Shown here in pieces: positions 8,026-16,131 of a stretch of 64,000 bases of DNA. The DNA is taken from positions 1-64,000 of the forward strand of contig NZ_JACIGI010000020.1 in the NCBI RefSeq assembly GCF_014197795.1, given 5' to 3'. This stretch comes from Roseospira goensis (GTDB lineage Bacteria; Pseudomonadota; Alphaproteobacteria; Rhodospirillales; Rhodospirillaceae). Position 1 is the first letter of the stretch. Every line of letters begins with the position of its first letter. The notes beneath the pieces are model-generated. The model was given only the letters and a program-made list of their open reading frames with translations, ran no database searches and was not told the origin of the DNA. The position numbers were made by a program, and so were the translations under genes.

Positions 8026-8472
8026 TCAGCGGTCCTCGCCGTAGGCCGGGGGATTGTCCGGATCGTACTCCTCCACCGAGGGCGCCTGCTCGGCCGCGCT
8101 CTCTTCGGCCTCGCCGCCGTCGCCGTGGACGGTCAGACCATCGGCGAATACCTCCTCGGCTTCGTTCGCGGCCTCGCGCACGTCCACCGGGATCTGGCGC
8201 TGGGCGGCCAGGGCGTCGAACTCGTCCTCTTCGGGTTCATCGGATTCGACGTGCTTCTGCAGGCCCTGGATCAGCTCGTTGGTCACCTGATCGGGTTCGA
8301 CCATGCGATCGGCGATCTCGCGCAATGCGATGACCGGGTTCTTGTCGTTGTCCTTGGTCACCGTCAGGGGGGCGCCGGCGGCGATGTCGCGCGCCCGCTG
8401 GGCGGCCAGCAGCACCAGTTCGAAACGGTTTGGAATGCGTTCAATACAATCCTCGACGGTCACACGCGCCAT
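8026..8472 (-). CDS. rpoZ: RNA polymerase omega subunit
   Basis: A 148-residue omega subunit, a chaperone of beta-prime that also carries a ppGpp site. The core is [20 protein letters not shown], then [12 protein letters not shown] and [11 protein letters not shown]. The C-terminal half is a long acidic extension ([13 protein letters not shown] and onward) typical of alphaproteobacterial omega. The start at 8472 is supported by GGAGA just upstream and by the family N-terminus; frames extending further 5' run through the promoter. It is followed by rsh. Confidence 0.95.
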   Translation of the reverse strand: MARVTVEDCIERIPNRFELVLLAAQRARDIAAGAPLTVTKDNDKNPVIALREIADRMVEPDQVTNELIQGLQKHVESDEPEEDEFDALAAQRQIPVDVREAANEAEEVFADGLTVHGDGGEAEESAAEQAPSVEEYDPDNPPAYGEDR

Positions 8473-8510
8473 GTCTGTCTCCCGACGACAAAAACCCAAA
8501 TGAACCAGAC

Positions 8511-8539
8511 TATATAGCGGCCCGGGCCGGCAGCCGCAA
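8511..8539 (-). promoter_or_regulatory. Candidate sigma-70-type promoter for rpoZ-rsh
   Basis: Reading the minus strand, TTGCGG (8539-8534) is separated by 17 bp from TATATA (8516-8511). This places a transcript start about 30 bases upstream of the rpoZ ATG. It is called from consensus and spacing only. Confidence 0.5.
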
Positions 8540-8644
8540 GGCACCTGTTGCGGCGCTCGAAGGGGCGACGCCCGGCGCGCGGCTGCGATCGACCCCGCGG
8601 TTCGGAACGGCCTGGACGTCCGTCCGCGTTATCCGAACATCACG

Positions 8645-10228
8645 TCATCCGAAGATCACGTCCGGCAGCCAGGTCGCCAGCTCCGGCCACATGGCGAGCA
8701 CGCTCAGCCCCACAAGCTGGATCAGGATGAACGGCGCCACGCCCTTGTAGATGGACATGGTGCGGATGCTCGGCGGCGCCACGCCGCGCAGGTAAAACAG
8801 CGCGAAGCCGAACGGCGGCGTCAGGAACGAGGTCTGCAGGTTCATCGCGATCATCACCCCGAGCCACACCGGGTCGACGTCCATGCGCAGCAGGACCGGC
8901 CCCACGATAGGCACCACCACAAAGATAATCTCGATGAAGTCCAGGAAGAAGCCGAGGATGAACATGACCAGCATGACCACCAGCATGGCGCCGAACACGC
9001 CGCCGGGCAGGTTGGTCAGGAACTCGTGCACCATCTCCTCACCGCCCAGGCCCCGGAACACCAGCGAGAACAGACCGGCGCCCACGATGATGATGAACAC
9101 CATCGAGGAGATCATGAGCGTCTGCCGCATCACCTCGTTGAGGATGCCCATGCGCCAGACCCGACGCAGGCTCTCGCCGATCCCCAGGAACACGACCGCG
9201 GTGCAGGCGATGGCCACCGCGATGCCGATCATGTCGCCGCCGCCGATGGTGTCGCGGGCGACGCGCAGGTCGACCACGCGCGCCAGCACCAGCATCAGCA
9301 CCAGGGCGCCGAAGGTGGCCAGGATCGGCCAGCGCGCGCTCGCTTCCAGCTTCAGGCCGCCCAGCAGCAGGGCGCCGACGGCGCCCACGGCGGCCGCCTC
9401 GGTCGGCGTCGCCACCCCGGTCAGGATCGACCCCAGGACCGCCACGATCAGGATCACGGGCGGCAGCAAGGCGTTGGCGAGGGTGCGGATGGTCTGCCAG
9501 GCGCTGCGTTCGTCGTCGACCGCATCGTGGATCGCGGGCGCGGCCTGGGGCCGCAGCCAGGCGTTGGCCGCGACATAGGCGATGTACATGATCACCAGCC
9601 CCAGACCCGGCAGCAGCGCGCCCGCGAACAGGTCGCCGACCGAGACCGGCTCCGGTGACCAGTTGCCGAGGGCGCGCTGGGCGTCGGTGTAGGCGTTCGA
9701 GATCTGGTCGCCCAACAGCACCAGCACGATCGACGGCGGGATGATCTGGCCCAGGGTGCCGGCGGCGCAGATGGTGCCGCAGGACAGCGCCGGCTCATAG
9801 CCGCGGCGCAGCATGGTCGGCAGCGACAGCAGGCCCATGGTCACCACGGTGGCGCCCACGATGCCGGTGGAGGCGGCCAGCAGCGCACCCACGATGCACA
9901 CCGAGATGCCCAGGCCGCCGCGCAGGGTGCCGAACAGCTTGCCCATGCTGTCCAGCAGTTCCTCGGCCACGCGCGAGCGTTCCAGCATCACCCCCATGAA
10001 CACGAACAGCGGCACCGCGATCAGCACCTCGTTTGTCATGGTGCCGAAGATGCGCTGCGGCATGGCCGCGACGAAGCTCATGTCGAACGCGCCGATGACC
10101 CAGCCGATGACGCCGAACAGCAACGCAGAGCCGCCGAGCGTGAAGGCCACCGGGAATCCGGCCACCAGGAACAGGCAGGTGCCGGCGAACATGATGAGGG
10201 CGAAGATTTCGCGTTCCAGGAGGGTCAT
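8645..10228 (-). CDS. dctM: TRAP transporter large permease subunit (DctM)
   Basis: A 527-residue multi-helix membrane protein of the DctM family, the ion-coupled transport subunit of a TRAP system. It has the typical IPLFVFMGVMLERSRVAEELLD and TLGQIIPPSIVLVLLGDQ elements. It is longer than the usual roughly 430 residues because of an extra hydrophobic insert around residues 270-350. Such a long form is common in the subgroup annotated mannitol/chloroaromatic or 2-oxoacid transport. Its ATG overlaps the dctQ stop by 4 bp. Confidence 0.92.
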   Translation of the reverse strand: MTLLEREIFALIMFAGTCLFLVAGFPVAFTLGGSALLFGVIGWVIGAFDMSFVAAMPQRIFGTMTNEVLIAVPLFVFMGVMLERSRVAEELLDSMGKLFGTLRGGLGISVCIVGALLAASTGIVGATVVTMGLLSLPTMLRRGYEPALSCGTICAAGTLGQIIPPSIVLVLLGDQISNAYTDAQRALGNWSPEPVSVGDLFAGALLPGLGLVIMYIAYVAANAWLRPQAAPAIHDAVDDERSAWQTIRTLANALLPPVILIVAVLGSILTGVATPTEAAAVGAVGALLLGGLKLEASARWPILATFGALVLMLVLARVVDLRVARDTIGGGDMIGIAVAIACTAVVFLGIGESLRRVWRMGILNEVMRQTLMISSMVFIIIVGAGLFSLVFRGLGGEEMVHEFLTNLPGGVFGAMLVVMLVMFILGFFLDFIEIIFVVVPIVGPVLLRMDVDPVWLGVMIAMNLQTSFLTPPFGFALFYLRGVAPPSIRTMSIYKGVAPFILIQLVGLSVLAMWPELATWLPDVIFG

Positions 10229-10770
10229 CGGGCGGCTCCCCCGGAGGCCGGCGCGGTGTCCTCATGGTCGTAGCCGCCGAGGGTGAGCAGCGACCGCGCG
10301 ATCACCGACAGACCCTGGAGGATGACCAGGCCGCCGAAGACCAGGATGACGCTCTTCAGGAGGTAGACCCCCTGGATGCCGCTGGTCTCCTTCGAGCCCT
10401 CCATGACGCGCCAGGAGTTGGCGACGTAGGGCCACGACACCCAGAGCACCAGGACGCAGAACGGGATCAGGAACAGGACCGTGCCCAGCAGGTTGACGAG
10501 GGCCTTCCGGCGCGGCGACGCCTCGCGATAGAACACGTCGACGCGGACATGGCCGTCCTGCAACAGCGTGTAGCCGGCGCCGACCATGAACAGCAGGCCG
10601 TGCATGTAGGTGATGCTCTCCTGCATCCAGATGAAGCCGAGCCCGAAGACGTAGCGCAGGACGACGACCAGGAACTGCACCAGCACCATGATCAGCGCGA
10701 GCCAGGCCGTCGCCTGCCCGACGGTCCCGTTGATGCGGTCGATGGTGCGCGCGAACGCGTGAAGCGACAC
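10225..10770 (-). CDS. dctQ: TRAP transporter small permease subunit (DctQ)
   Basis: A 181-residue protein with four predicted membrane helices (for example WLALIMVLVQFLVVVLRYVF) and the family motif WMQESITYMHGLLFMVGAGY. DctQ pairs with DctM in the membrane. The GTG start at 10770 is chosen for its AGGAG sequence about 10 bp upstream and because the family N-terminus begins there. It is translationally coupled to dctM. It is separated from dctP by 290 bp containing a strong hairpin. Confidence 0.9.
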   Translation of the reverse strand: MSLHAFARTIDRINGTVGQATAWLALIMVLVQFLVVVLRYVFGLGFIWMQESITYMHGLLFMVGAGYTLLQDGHVRVDVFYREASPRRKALVNLLGTVLFLIPFCVLVLWVSWPYVANSWRVMEGSKETSGIQGVYLLKSVILVFGGLVILQGLSVIARSLLTLGGYDHEDTAPASGGAAR

Positions 10771-11021
10771 CCCGGACTCCTCTTGAACCTGGAGATCTGT
10801 TGAAGCGGGAGGTCTGACCCAGGACACCGGGTGCGATCCGCACACCGGGCGCCCCTGGTCCGCTGTTCCGGGGACGCCGCGGGGTGCGGCAGACGAGGGA
10901 CGTGTATGGGGGGACCGGCCGCCGCTTGGCAAGTCCGTCCGACCGGTCCGGACCCACGCTCCGACGCCGGCCGAGATCCGCGATCCCCTCGGGGCGCGGC
11001 GGCGGGCGCTGTCAAACGGAA

Positions 11022-11046
11022 CGGGGGTCCCCGCTGGGGACCCCCG
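11022..11046 (-). terminator. Strong hairpin between dctP and dctQ
   Basis: An 11-bp perfect stem (CGGGGGTCCCC at 11022-11032 and GGGGACCCCCG at 11036-11046) with a three-base loop, 15 bp beyond the dctP stop. No clean T-tract follows on the minus strand. It may therefore be an attenuator or a stabiliser of dctP mRNA rather than a full terminator. Either would give more binding protein than permease, a pattern known from periplasmic-binding-protein operons. Confidence 0.6.
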
Positions 11047-11061
11047 GGCCGACGGGCCGCG

Positions 11062-12168
11062 CTACTCCTTGGCGGCGTAGGTGTAGGGCAGCTCGCGCGC
11101 GTTCCAGTAGGCCTGGTCGGCGATGCGCGCCCAGCCGATGGCCTTGGAGCGGAAGTCGACGAAGGAGTCGTAGACCTTCTGGGTCATCGCGTCGCCGGCG
11201 GCGACCTCGGCGACCACCTCGCCGGCGGCGGTGCCGATGGCGGTCAGCACATCGTCGGAGAACCGCCGCAGTTCCACGCCGTGCTCGTTGATGAGGGTGG
11301 CGAGGGCGTCGCCGTTGCGGGCGTTGAACTCGGCCAGGGTGTAGTCGTTCTCGGCGGCGGCGGCGGCCTCGATGATGGCCTTGTCTTCGTCGCTCAGGCT
11401 GTTCCAGACGTCCAGGTTGACGCCGCCGGACAGCGCCGTGCCGGGCTCATGGAAGCCGGGATAGTAGTAGTACTTGGTGACCTTGTAGAACCCGAAGGCG
11501 AGGTCGTTCCAGGGGCCGACCCACTCCGTGGCGTCGATGGCGCCGGACTGAAGGGCCGGGAAGATCTCGCCGCCGGGCAGCGAGACGGCGGCGGCGCCGA
11601 TGCGGCGCAGCACCTCGCCGCCGAGGCCCGGCATCCGGATCTTGAGGCCCTTGTAGTCCTCCAGGCTGTTGATTTCCTTGTTGAACCAACCGCCCATCTG
11701 GACGCCGGTGTTGGCCACCAGCATCGGCTTGATGTTGAACCCGGCCGACAGCTCATCCCAGAGCTGCTGCCCGCCGGCGTGGTAGATCCAGGCGTTGATC
11801 TCGGTGGCGGTCAGGCCGAACGGCACGGCCGCGAAGAAGTTGAACGCCTTCGACTTGCCCTGCCAGTAATACTCCGCGCCGTGGTACATATCGGCGGTCC
11901 CGGCGGACACGGCATCGAACGCCTCGAACGCCGGCACCAGCTCTCCGGCCGCGAAGACCTTCACGGTCAGACGACCGCCCGACATGGCGGTGATGCGCTG
12001 CGCCCACCGTTCGGCGCTGGTGCCGAGGCCGGGGAAGTTCTTCGGCCAGGTGGTCACCAGCTTCAACTCGCGCCGGTCCTGCGCGATGGCGGGCGTGGCG
12101 AGGCCGGCGGTGGCGGCGGCGCCCACGCCGGTGGCGGCGGCGCCGGACAGGAACTCGCGACGTTTCAT
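11062..12168 (-). CDS. dctP: TRAP transporter substrate-binding protein (DctP, TakP-like)
   Basis: A 368-residue periplasmic binding protein. The N-terminus MKRREFLSGAAATG is a twin-arginine signal (RRxFL) followed by a hydrophobic stretch and a likely AIA cleavage site near residue 29. The motifs TTWPKNFPGLG, AVPFGLT and EWVGPWNDLAFGFYKV match the TakP-like subgroup, whose studied member binds 2-oxoacids such as pyruvate. Substrate here is inference; the mannitol/chloroaromatic label used in databases is not evidence. Genes dctQ and dctM follow on the same strand. Confidence 0.92.
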   Translation of the reverse strand: MKRREFLSGAAATGVGAAATAGLATPAIAQDRRELKLVTTWPKNFPGLGTSAERWAQRITAMSGGRLTVKVFAAGELVPAFEAFDAVSAGTADMYHGAEYYWQGKSKAFNFFAAVPFGLTATEINAWIYHAGGQQLWDELSAGFNIKPMLVANTGVQMGGWFNKEINSLEDYKGLKIRMPGLGGEVLRRIGAAAVSLPGGEIFPALQSGAIDATEWVGPWNDLAFGFYKVTKYYYYPGFHEPGTALSGGVNLDVWNSLSDEDKAIIEAAAAAENDYTLAEFNARNGDALATLINEHGVELRRFSDDVLTAIGTAAGEVVAEVAAGDAMTQKVYDSFVDFRSKAIGWARIADQAYWNARELPYTYAAKE

Positions 12169-12470
12169 AAGCCGTTTACTCCCTCTTTTCCTTATCCGTG
12201 TGATGGCCCGGTTCTGCCGGTTCTGCCTGCCCTGTCCAAGGCCCGACCCGGACCCGGACGAGGCCGGTGTCACTCGTTCATGCGCCACCACGACCCGGGT
12301 CTTGCGGTTCCAGGCGCGCGACCCCGAATGAGGGACAATGAGTAGACCAAGACTGCCAGGAACGGAAGGATCATTTCGGTCAGGTATTTTGACGCAATGT
12401 TGCGCCTCGGTCGCCCCCGCGGCACAGTCGCCGCCGCGCGCTCCGGGACAGCCGGGATGGGGAGGACAGG
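12169..12470. other. Divergent intergenic region, dctP / SAM hydrolase-like gene
   Basis: About 300 bp between divergent genes, expected to hold both promoters. A TTGACG at 12389 has no matching -10 at the right distance. A short inverted repeat CGCAA/TTGCG at 12393-12404 is noted but has no assigned role. No gene was recognised. Confidence 0.4.
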
Positions 12471-13211
12471 ATGCTGGTGGCGGTGTTCACGGACTTCGGC
12501 CTGGAGGGGCCGTACACGGGCCAGATGAAGGCGGTCCTGCACCGCGACGCGCCCGGTGTGCCGGTCGTCGACCTGCTGGCGGACGCGCCGGTGTTCGATC
12601 CGCGCGCGTCGGCCTACCTGCTGGCCGCGCTGGTGCCGGCCCTGCCCGCGGGCAGCGTGGTTCTGGGTGTGGTCGATCCGGGGGTGGGGTCGGATCGCGG
12701 CGCGGTCATGGTCGAGGCCGACGACTGCTGGTACGTGGGGCCGGACAACGGACTGTTCGCCCTGGTGGTGCGGCGGGCGCGGACGGCGCGGGCGTTTCCG
12801 GTGTTCGAGGCGCCGGGGGCCGTCAGCGCCAGCTTCCACGGCCGCGACGTGTTCGCGCCGGCGGCCGCCCGCCTGGCGTGCGGTGAGCGCCCCGAAAGAG
12901 GCGCCGCCCGGGCTCCGGCGACGGTTGACCGGCCGGACTGGCCGGACGACCTGGACCGGATCGTCTACATCGACCGCTACGGCAATGCCATGACCGGTTT
13001 GCGGGCCGGCCGGCTCGACCCCGGGGCCGAGCTGGTGGCCCATGGCCGTCCGGCGCGGCGGGCGCGCACCTTCTCCGATGTGCCGGTGGGCCAGGCGTTC
13101 TGGTACGAGAACGCCAACGGTCTGGCCGAACTGGCCGTCAACCAGGGCCGGGCGGCCGATGCCCTGGCCTTGCGCCCCGGCGACGCCATCGGCATCCGCG
13201 ACCCGCGGTGA
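12471..13211 (+). CDS. SAM hydroxide adenosyltransferase-like protein (DUF62 family)
   Basis: A 246-residue member of the SAM-dependent chlorinase/fluorinase superfamily. Most bacterial members use hydroxide to split S-adenosylmethionine into adenosine and methionine, not halide. Features are the N-terminal TDFGLEGPYTGQMKAV, the VDPGVGSDRG loop, YVGPDNGLF and SFHGRDVFAP, and a C-terminal IDRYGNAMTG plus YENANGLAELAVN. All are conserved in the hydroxide-type enzymes. Length is usual. The next gene follows after 117 bp on the same strand. Physiological role is not known. Confidence 0.88.
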   Translation: MLVAVFTDFGLEGPYTGQMKAVLHRDAPGVPVVDLLADAPVFDPRASAYLLAALVPALPAGSVVLGVVDPGVGSDRGAVMVEADDCWYVGPDNGLFALVVRRARTARAFPVFEAPGAVSASFHGRDVFAPAAARLACGERPERGAARAPATVDRPDWPDDLDRIVYIDRYGNAMTGLRAGRLDPGAELVAHGRPARRARTFSDVPVGQAFWYENANGLAELAVNQGRAADALALRPGDAIGIRDPR

Positions 13212-13328
13212 CGGCCGGCGGGCGCGGCAACGCTGGTGCCATCCGGATTGGCATTTCCGCGTGTGATCGCGTACGGTTCCGATCTGGACCGTGGCGCGTC
13301 GGGCGCCGACCGGAGACGGAACCGTCGG

Positions 13329-14156
13329 ATGGGGTGCTGGCTCAAGTTCTGGGGGGTGCGCGGCAGCGTGCCCTGTCCGTCGCCCGCCCACGTGATCTAC
13401 GGCGGCAACACGAGCTGTGTGGAGGTCCATCTGGACTCTCAGCACATCATCCTCGACGCCGGCACCGGGATCCGCGCCCTGGGCAAGGCCCTGCTCGCCG
13501 CGCGGGTGGAGCGGGCCACGCTCCTGATGACGCATACCCACTGGGACCACATCATCGGGTTCCCGTTTTTCGCCCCGGCCTACCGCCCGGACTTCGCCCT
13601 CGACATCCTCGCCGGGCACGTGGCCCACAACGGCGGCATCCGTCGCCTGTTCTCCAGCCACATGTCCGACCCGATGTTTCCGGTGCCGCTGGAGGCGATG
13701 AGCGCGCGGATGCAGTTCCGTGACTTCCGTCCGTGGGACACCTTCCACCTGGGCGAGGCGGTGCGGGTCGTGACGGCGCCCCTGAATCATCCCAACGGCG
13801 CCACCGGCTACCGGCTGGAGTACGACGGGCTGGTCGTCTGCTACGTCACCGACACCGAGCACGTCCCGGGCCAGCCCGACCGCAATGTGCTCGGGCTGAT
13901 CGACGGGGCGGACCTGGTGATCTACGATTGCACCTACACCGATGAGGAGTTTCCGGCCAAGGTCGGCTGGGGCCACTCCACCTGGCAGGAAGGGGTCCGG
14001 TTGTGTCGGAGCGCCGGGGTGCGCCAGCTCGCCGTGTTCCACCACGACCCGGATCACGACGACGCCATCATGGGCCGTTTGGAAGACGAGGTGCGCCAGG
14101 TCTGGCCCAGCGCCCTGGTGGCCCGGGACGGCATGGAACTGACCCTTCGGGCGTGA
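13329..14156 (+). CDS. Metallo-beta-lactamase-fold hydrolase
   Basis: A 275-residue protein starting MGCWLKFWGVRGSVPCPSP, the beginning typical of the phosphodiesterase-like MBL proteins in alphaproteobacteria. The metal motif is HTHWDH (HxHxDH), followed by LNHPNGATGYRL, the TDTEH aspartate-containing strand and a late GHSTWQ histidine. The closest themes are RNase Z or PhnP-like phosphodiesterases; the substrate is unknown. The ATG at 13329 has a GGAGACGG-like site upstream. An upstream in-frame ATG at 13236 would add non-conserved residues. Confidence 0.8.
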   Translation: MGCWLKFWGVRGSVPCPSPAHVIYGGNTSCVEVHLDSQHIILDAGTGIRALGKALLAARVERATLLMTHTHWDHIIGFPFFAPAYRPDFALDILAGHVAHNGGIRRLFSSHMSDPMFPVPLEAMSARMQFRDFRPWDTFHLGEAVRVVTAPLNHPNGATGYRLEYDGLVVCYVTDTEHVPGQPDRNVLGLIDGADLVIYDCTYTDEEFPAKVGWGHSTWQEGVRLCRSAGVRQLAVFHHDPDHDDAIMGRLEDEVRQVWPSALVARDGMELTLRA

Positions 14157-14189
14157 GGGCGCGCCGGGGCGCCTCCGTCCGCGTCCCGC

Positions 14190-14867
14190 TCAGCGCGGCA
14201 TGACGCGGATGGAGACGCGCCGGTTGATTTCCTGGTTGTTGGGCAGCGCGGTGCCGTCGGGGGCGCGATTGGGCACCTTCGGGACCGTATCGGCATAGCC
14301 GACCGCCCGCATGCGCTGGTCCGCCACGCCGTTCTCCGCCAGCAGGCGCACCACCCCGGTGGCCCGGGCCGCAGACAGCTCCCAATTGGACGGAAACCGC
14401 GGCGTGCTGACGGGCTGGTCGTCGGTGTGACCCTGCACCTCGATCTGGAAGTTGCGGTACTTGGGCGAGTCCAGGGTGACCGCGACCCGCTCGAACACCG
14501 GAACGGCCTCCTCGCGGATGGCGGCCGAGCCCGGCCGGTAGAAGGCGGCGCTGGCGAACTCGATGACCAGGCCCTGCTGGTCGACCCCGAGCCCGACCAC
14601 GTCGTCCACCTTCATCAGCTCGATGGCGGCCGTGATGTCGTTGCGCAGGGCCTCGATGGGGCGTTCGATGTCGCGCTGACCGATCCCCTTGGCCATACCG
14701 GCCTTGACCTGTTCGAACAGAACGGGGTCGACCCTGGAGATGGCGGCGAGCAGGATGAAGAACGCCAGCAAAAGGGTCGCCATGTCGGCAAAGGTGGTGA
14801 CCCAGTCGTCCTCGCGCTCCTGCCGCGTCGCCTTGTGTGTCCAGCGCTGGCCCAGGTTCTCGAACAT
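14190..14867 (-). CDS. motB: MotB/OmpA-family flagellar stator protein
   Basis: A 225-residue protein with one membrane helix (FADMATLLLAFFILLAA, residues 26-42) and the conserved proton/ion-binding aspartate at Asp28. A C-terminal OmpA-like peptidoglycan-binding domain contains EVQGHTDDQPV and NWELSAARATGVVRLL. Together with the upstream MotA-like gene it forms a stator unit that drives the flagellum. The preceding DDWVTTFAD resembles the PomB/MotB junction. Ion type (proton or sodium) cannot be told from sequence by eye. Gap to motA is 19 bp. Confidence 0.9.
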   Translation of the reverse strand: MFENLGQRWTHKATRQEREDDWVTTFADMATLLLAFFILLAAISRVDPVLFEQVKAGMAKGIGQRDIERPIEALRNDITAAIELMKVDDVVGLGVDQQGLVIEFASAAFYRPGSAAIREEAVPVFERVAVTLDSPKYRNFQIEVQGHTDDQPVSTPRFPSNWELSAARATGVVRLLAENGVADQRMRAVGYADTVPKVPNRAPDGTALPNNQEINRRVSIRVMPR

Positions 14868-14886
14868 GGCCGGGTCCTCCGCCGTG

Positions 14887-15690
14887 TCATGGTCTGCTGC
14901 GCATCATGCTGTCGATGCTGAAATGCAGGGTCGGATCCAGGAAGCTGTTCATCTTGTCCTGAATGTAGCGCGGGCTCTTGCGCTCGGCCAACAGCGCCAG
15001 GCCCTCCGCCAGCAGGTAGTTCCGGAACCGCACGATCTCCTCGCGCTGCTGCACCTTGTTGGCCGCCGGCAGGAAGATGAGCCGCGCGGCCAGAACCCCG
15101 TAGAGCGTGGTCACGAGGGCCACCGCCATGCCCGGGCCGAGCGAGGCCGGATCCTCGCCCATGTTGTCCAGCATGATGATGAGGCCCACGAGGGTGCCGA
15201 TCATGCCGAAAGCCGGCGCCGTCGAGCCCATGTTGCGCAGGATGTCGGAATACACCGTGTTGCGCTGGAACGTGGTCTCGACCGTGTTGGCGAGGATGTC
15301 GCGCACCTCCTGGCCGGTATAGCCCGTGACGACCAGGTCGATGCCGTAGCTCAGGAAACGGTCGAGCTTGCGCGCCCGCGCGGCATCGCCCTCCAGTCCG
15401 GCCAGTCCGCCCTTCTGGATCACGTAGCCCCAGCGGATCACCCGCCCGACCTCGTGGGTGAGGATGGCACGCGTGACCTCGTTGGTCAGCAGAATACCCA
15501 TCATCACCCGCAGGGAGTGGATGACGAAGCGCGGTTCGAACGAAATGAAGGTGGCCGCGAGGGTGCCGCCCAACACCATGATGAAGCTGGGCAGGTTGAG
15601 GAAAATGAAGACGTTGTCGGTGCTCAGGATGACCGAGCCGACGAACAGACCGAAACCGAAGACGACGCCAAGGATGGTGGCGATGGACAT
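14887..15690 (-). CDS. motA: MotA/PomA-type flagellar stator channel
   Basis: A 267-residue four-helix membrane protein. The N-terminus MSIATILGVVFGFGLFVGSV and the motifs FLNLPSFIMVLGGTLAATF, GSTAPAFGMIGTLVGLI and ALVTTLYGVLAARL are those of PomA-like MotA proteins (MotA/TolQ/ExbB family). The cytoplasmic loop between helices 2 and 3 would contact FliG. The start at 15690 is the family N-terminus; the longer frame upstream is not conserved-looking. It is coupled with motB and lies away from any other flagellar gene in this window. Confidence 0.92.
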   Translation of the reverse strand: MSIATILGVVFGFGLFVGSVILSTDNVFIFLNLPSFIMVLGGTLAATFISFEPRFVIHSLRVMMGILLTNEVTRAILTHEVGRVIRWGYVIQKGGLAGLEGDAARARKLDRFLSYGIDLVVTGYTGQEVRDILANTVETTFQRNTVYSDILRNMGSTAPAFGMIGTLVGLIIMLDNMGEDPASLGPGMAVALVTTLYGVLAARLIFLPAANKVQQREEIVRFRNYLLAEGLALLAERKSPRYIQDKMNSFLDPTLHFSIDSMMRSRP

Positions 15691-16131
15691 CCGGGCAGAG
15701 TCTCCCCCCAGCGAACCGCGCCCTCCGAAAGCGCGCCGTCCCGCAGGCGCGACGGGCGCTCTGAAGCGCCCCACCTCCGGCTTGACTTCGGGGCCATCGG
15801 TGCGATCCCGTCCGGGCCGGCAGGCGCGACCAGCGGGCACTCTAGCACGGGCCGTGCGCCGCAGCGCAAGCGGTGAACCGGGGCGGCGCCGACCGTTGCG
15901 CGGCCGGTTGGATCGCGCAGGCGCGTTGCACTGGAACCCTCATGGGAGCAATATCGGCATGCCCTGGCCGGCGCCGCGGCGGACTCCGTCCGGCGCCGGT
16001 GCCGATCACGGGCCGGGCGGGGGGATGCTGCGCCGGGACTGCCACGCGGTGCCGGCTCCCTGTCGCAGGACCGAACACCTCCCCTGCGGCCGCTCTCGCG
16101 CCAGGCATTCACTGGATACGGGTCCGGCCGG
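15691..16131. other. Divergent intergenic region, motA / GGDEF-EAL gene
   Basis: About 440 bp of GC-rich sequence between divergently transcribed genes. No gene or RNA was recognised and no clear promoter or operator could be called by eye. Both promoters should lie here. Confidence 0.4.

Noticed and set aside
4746-8333. A 1195-codon open frame on the plus strand opposite pdxJ and rsh.
   Set aside because: It is antisense to two certain genes, has the His/Gly/Ala-rich composition of a high-GC mirror frame and shows no domain.
12389-12417. TTGACG as the -35 of a promoter for the SAM hydrolase-like gene.
   Set aside because: No acceptable -10 hexamer occurs 16-18 bp downstream.
12471-13211. 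A true SAM-dependent chlorinase or fluorinase.
   Set aside because: The visible motifs fit the common hydroxide-using DUF62 group, and no halometabolite pathway genes are nearby.
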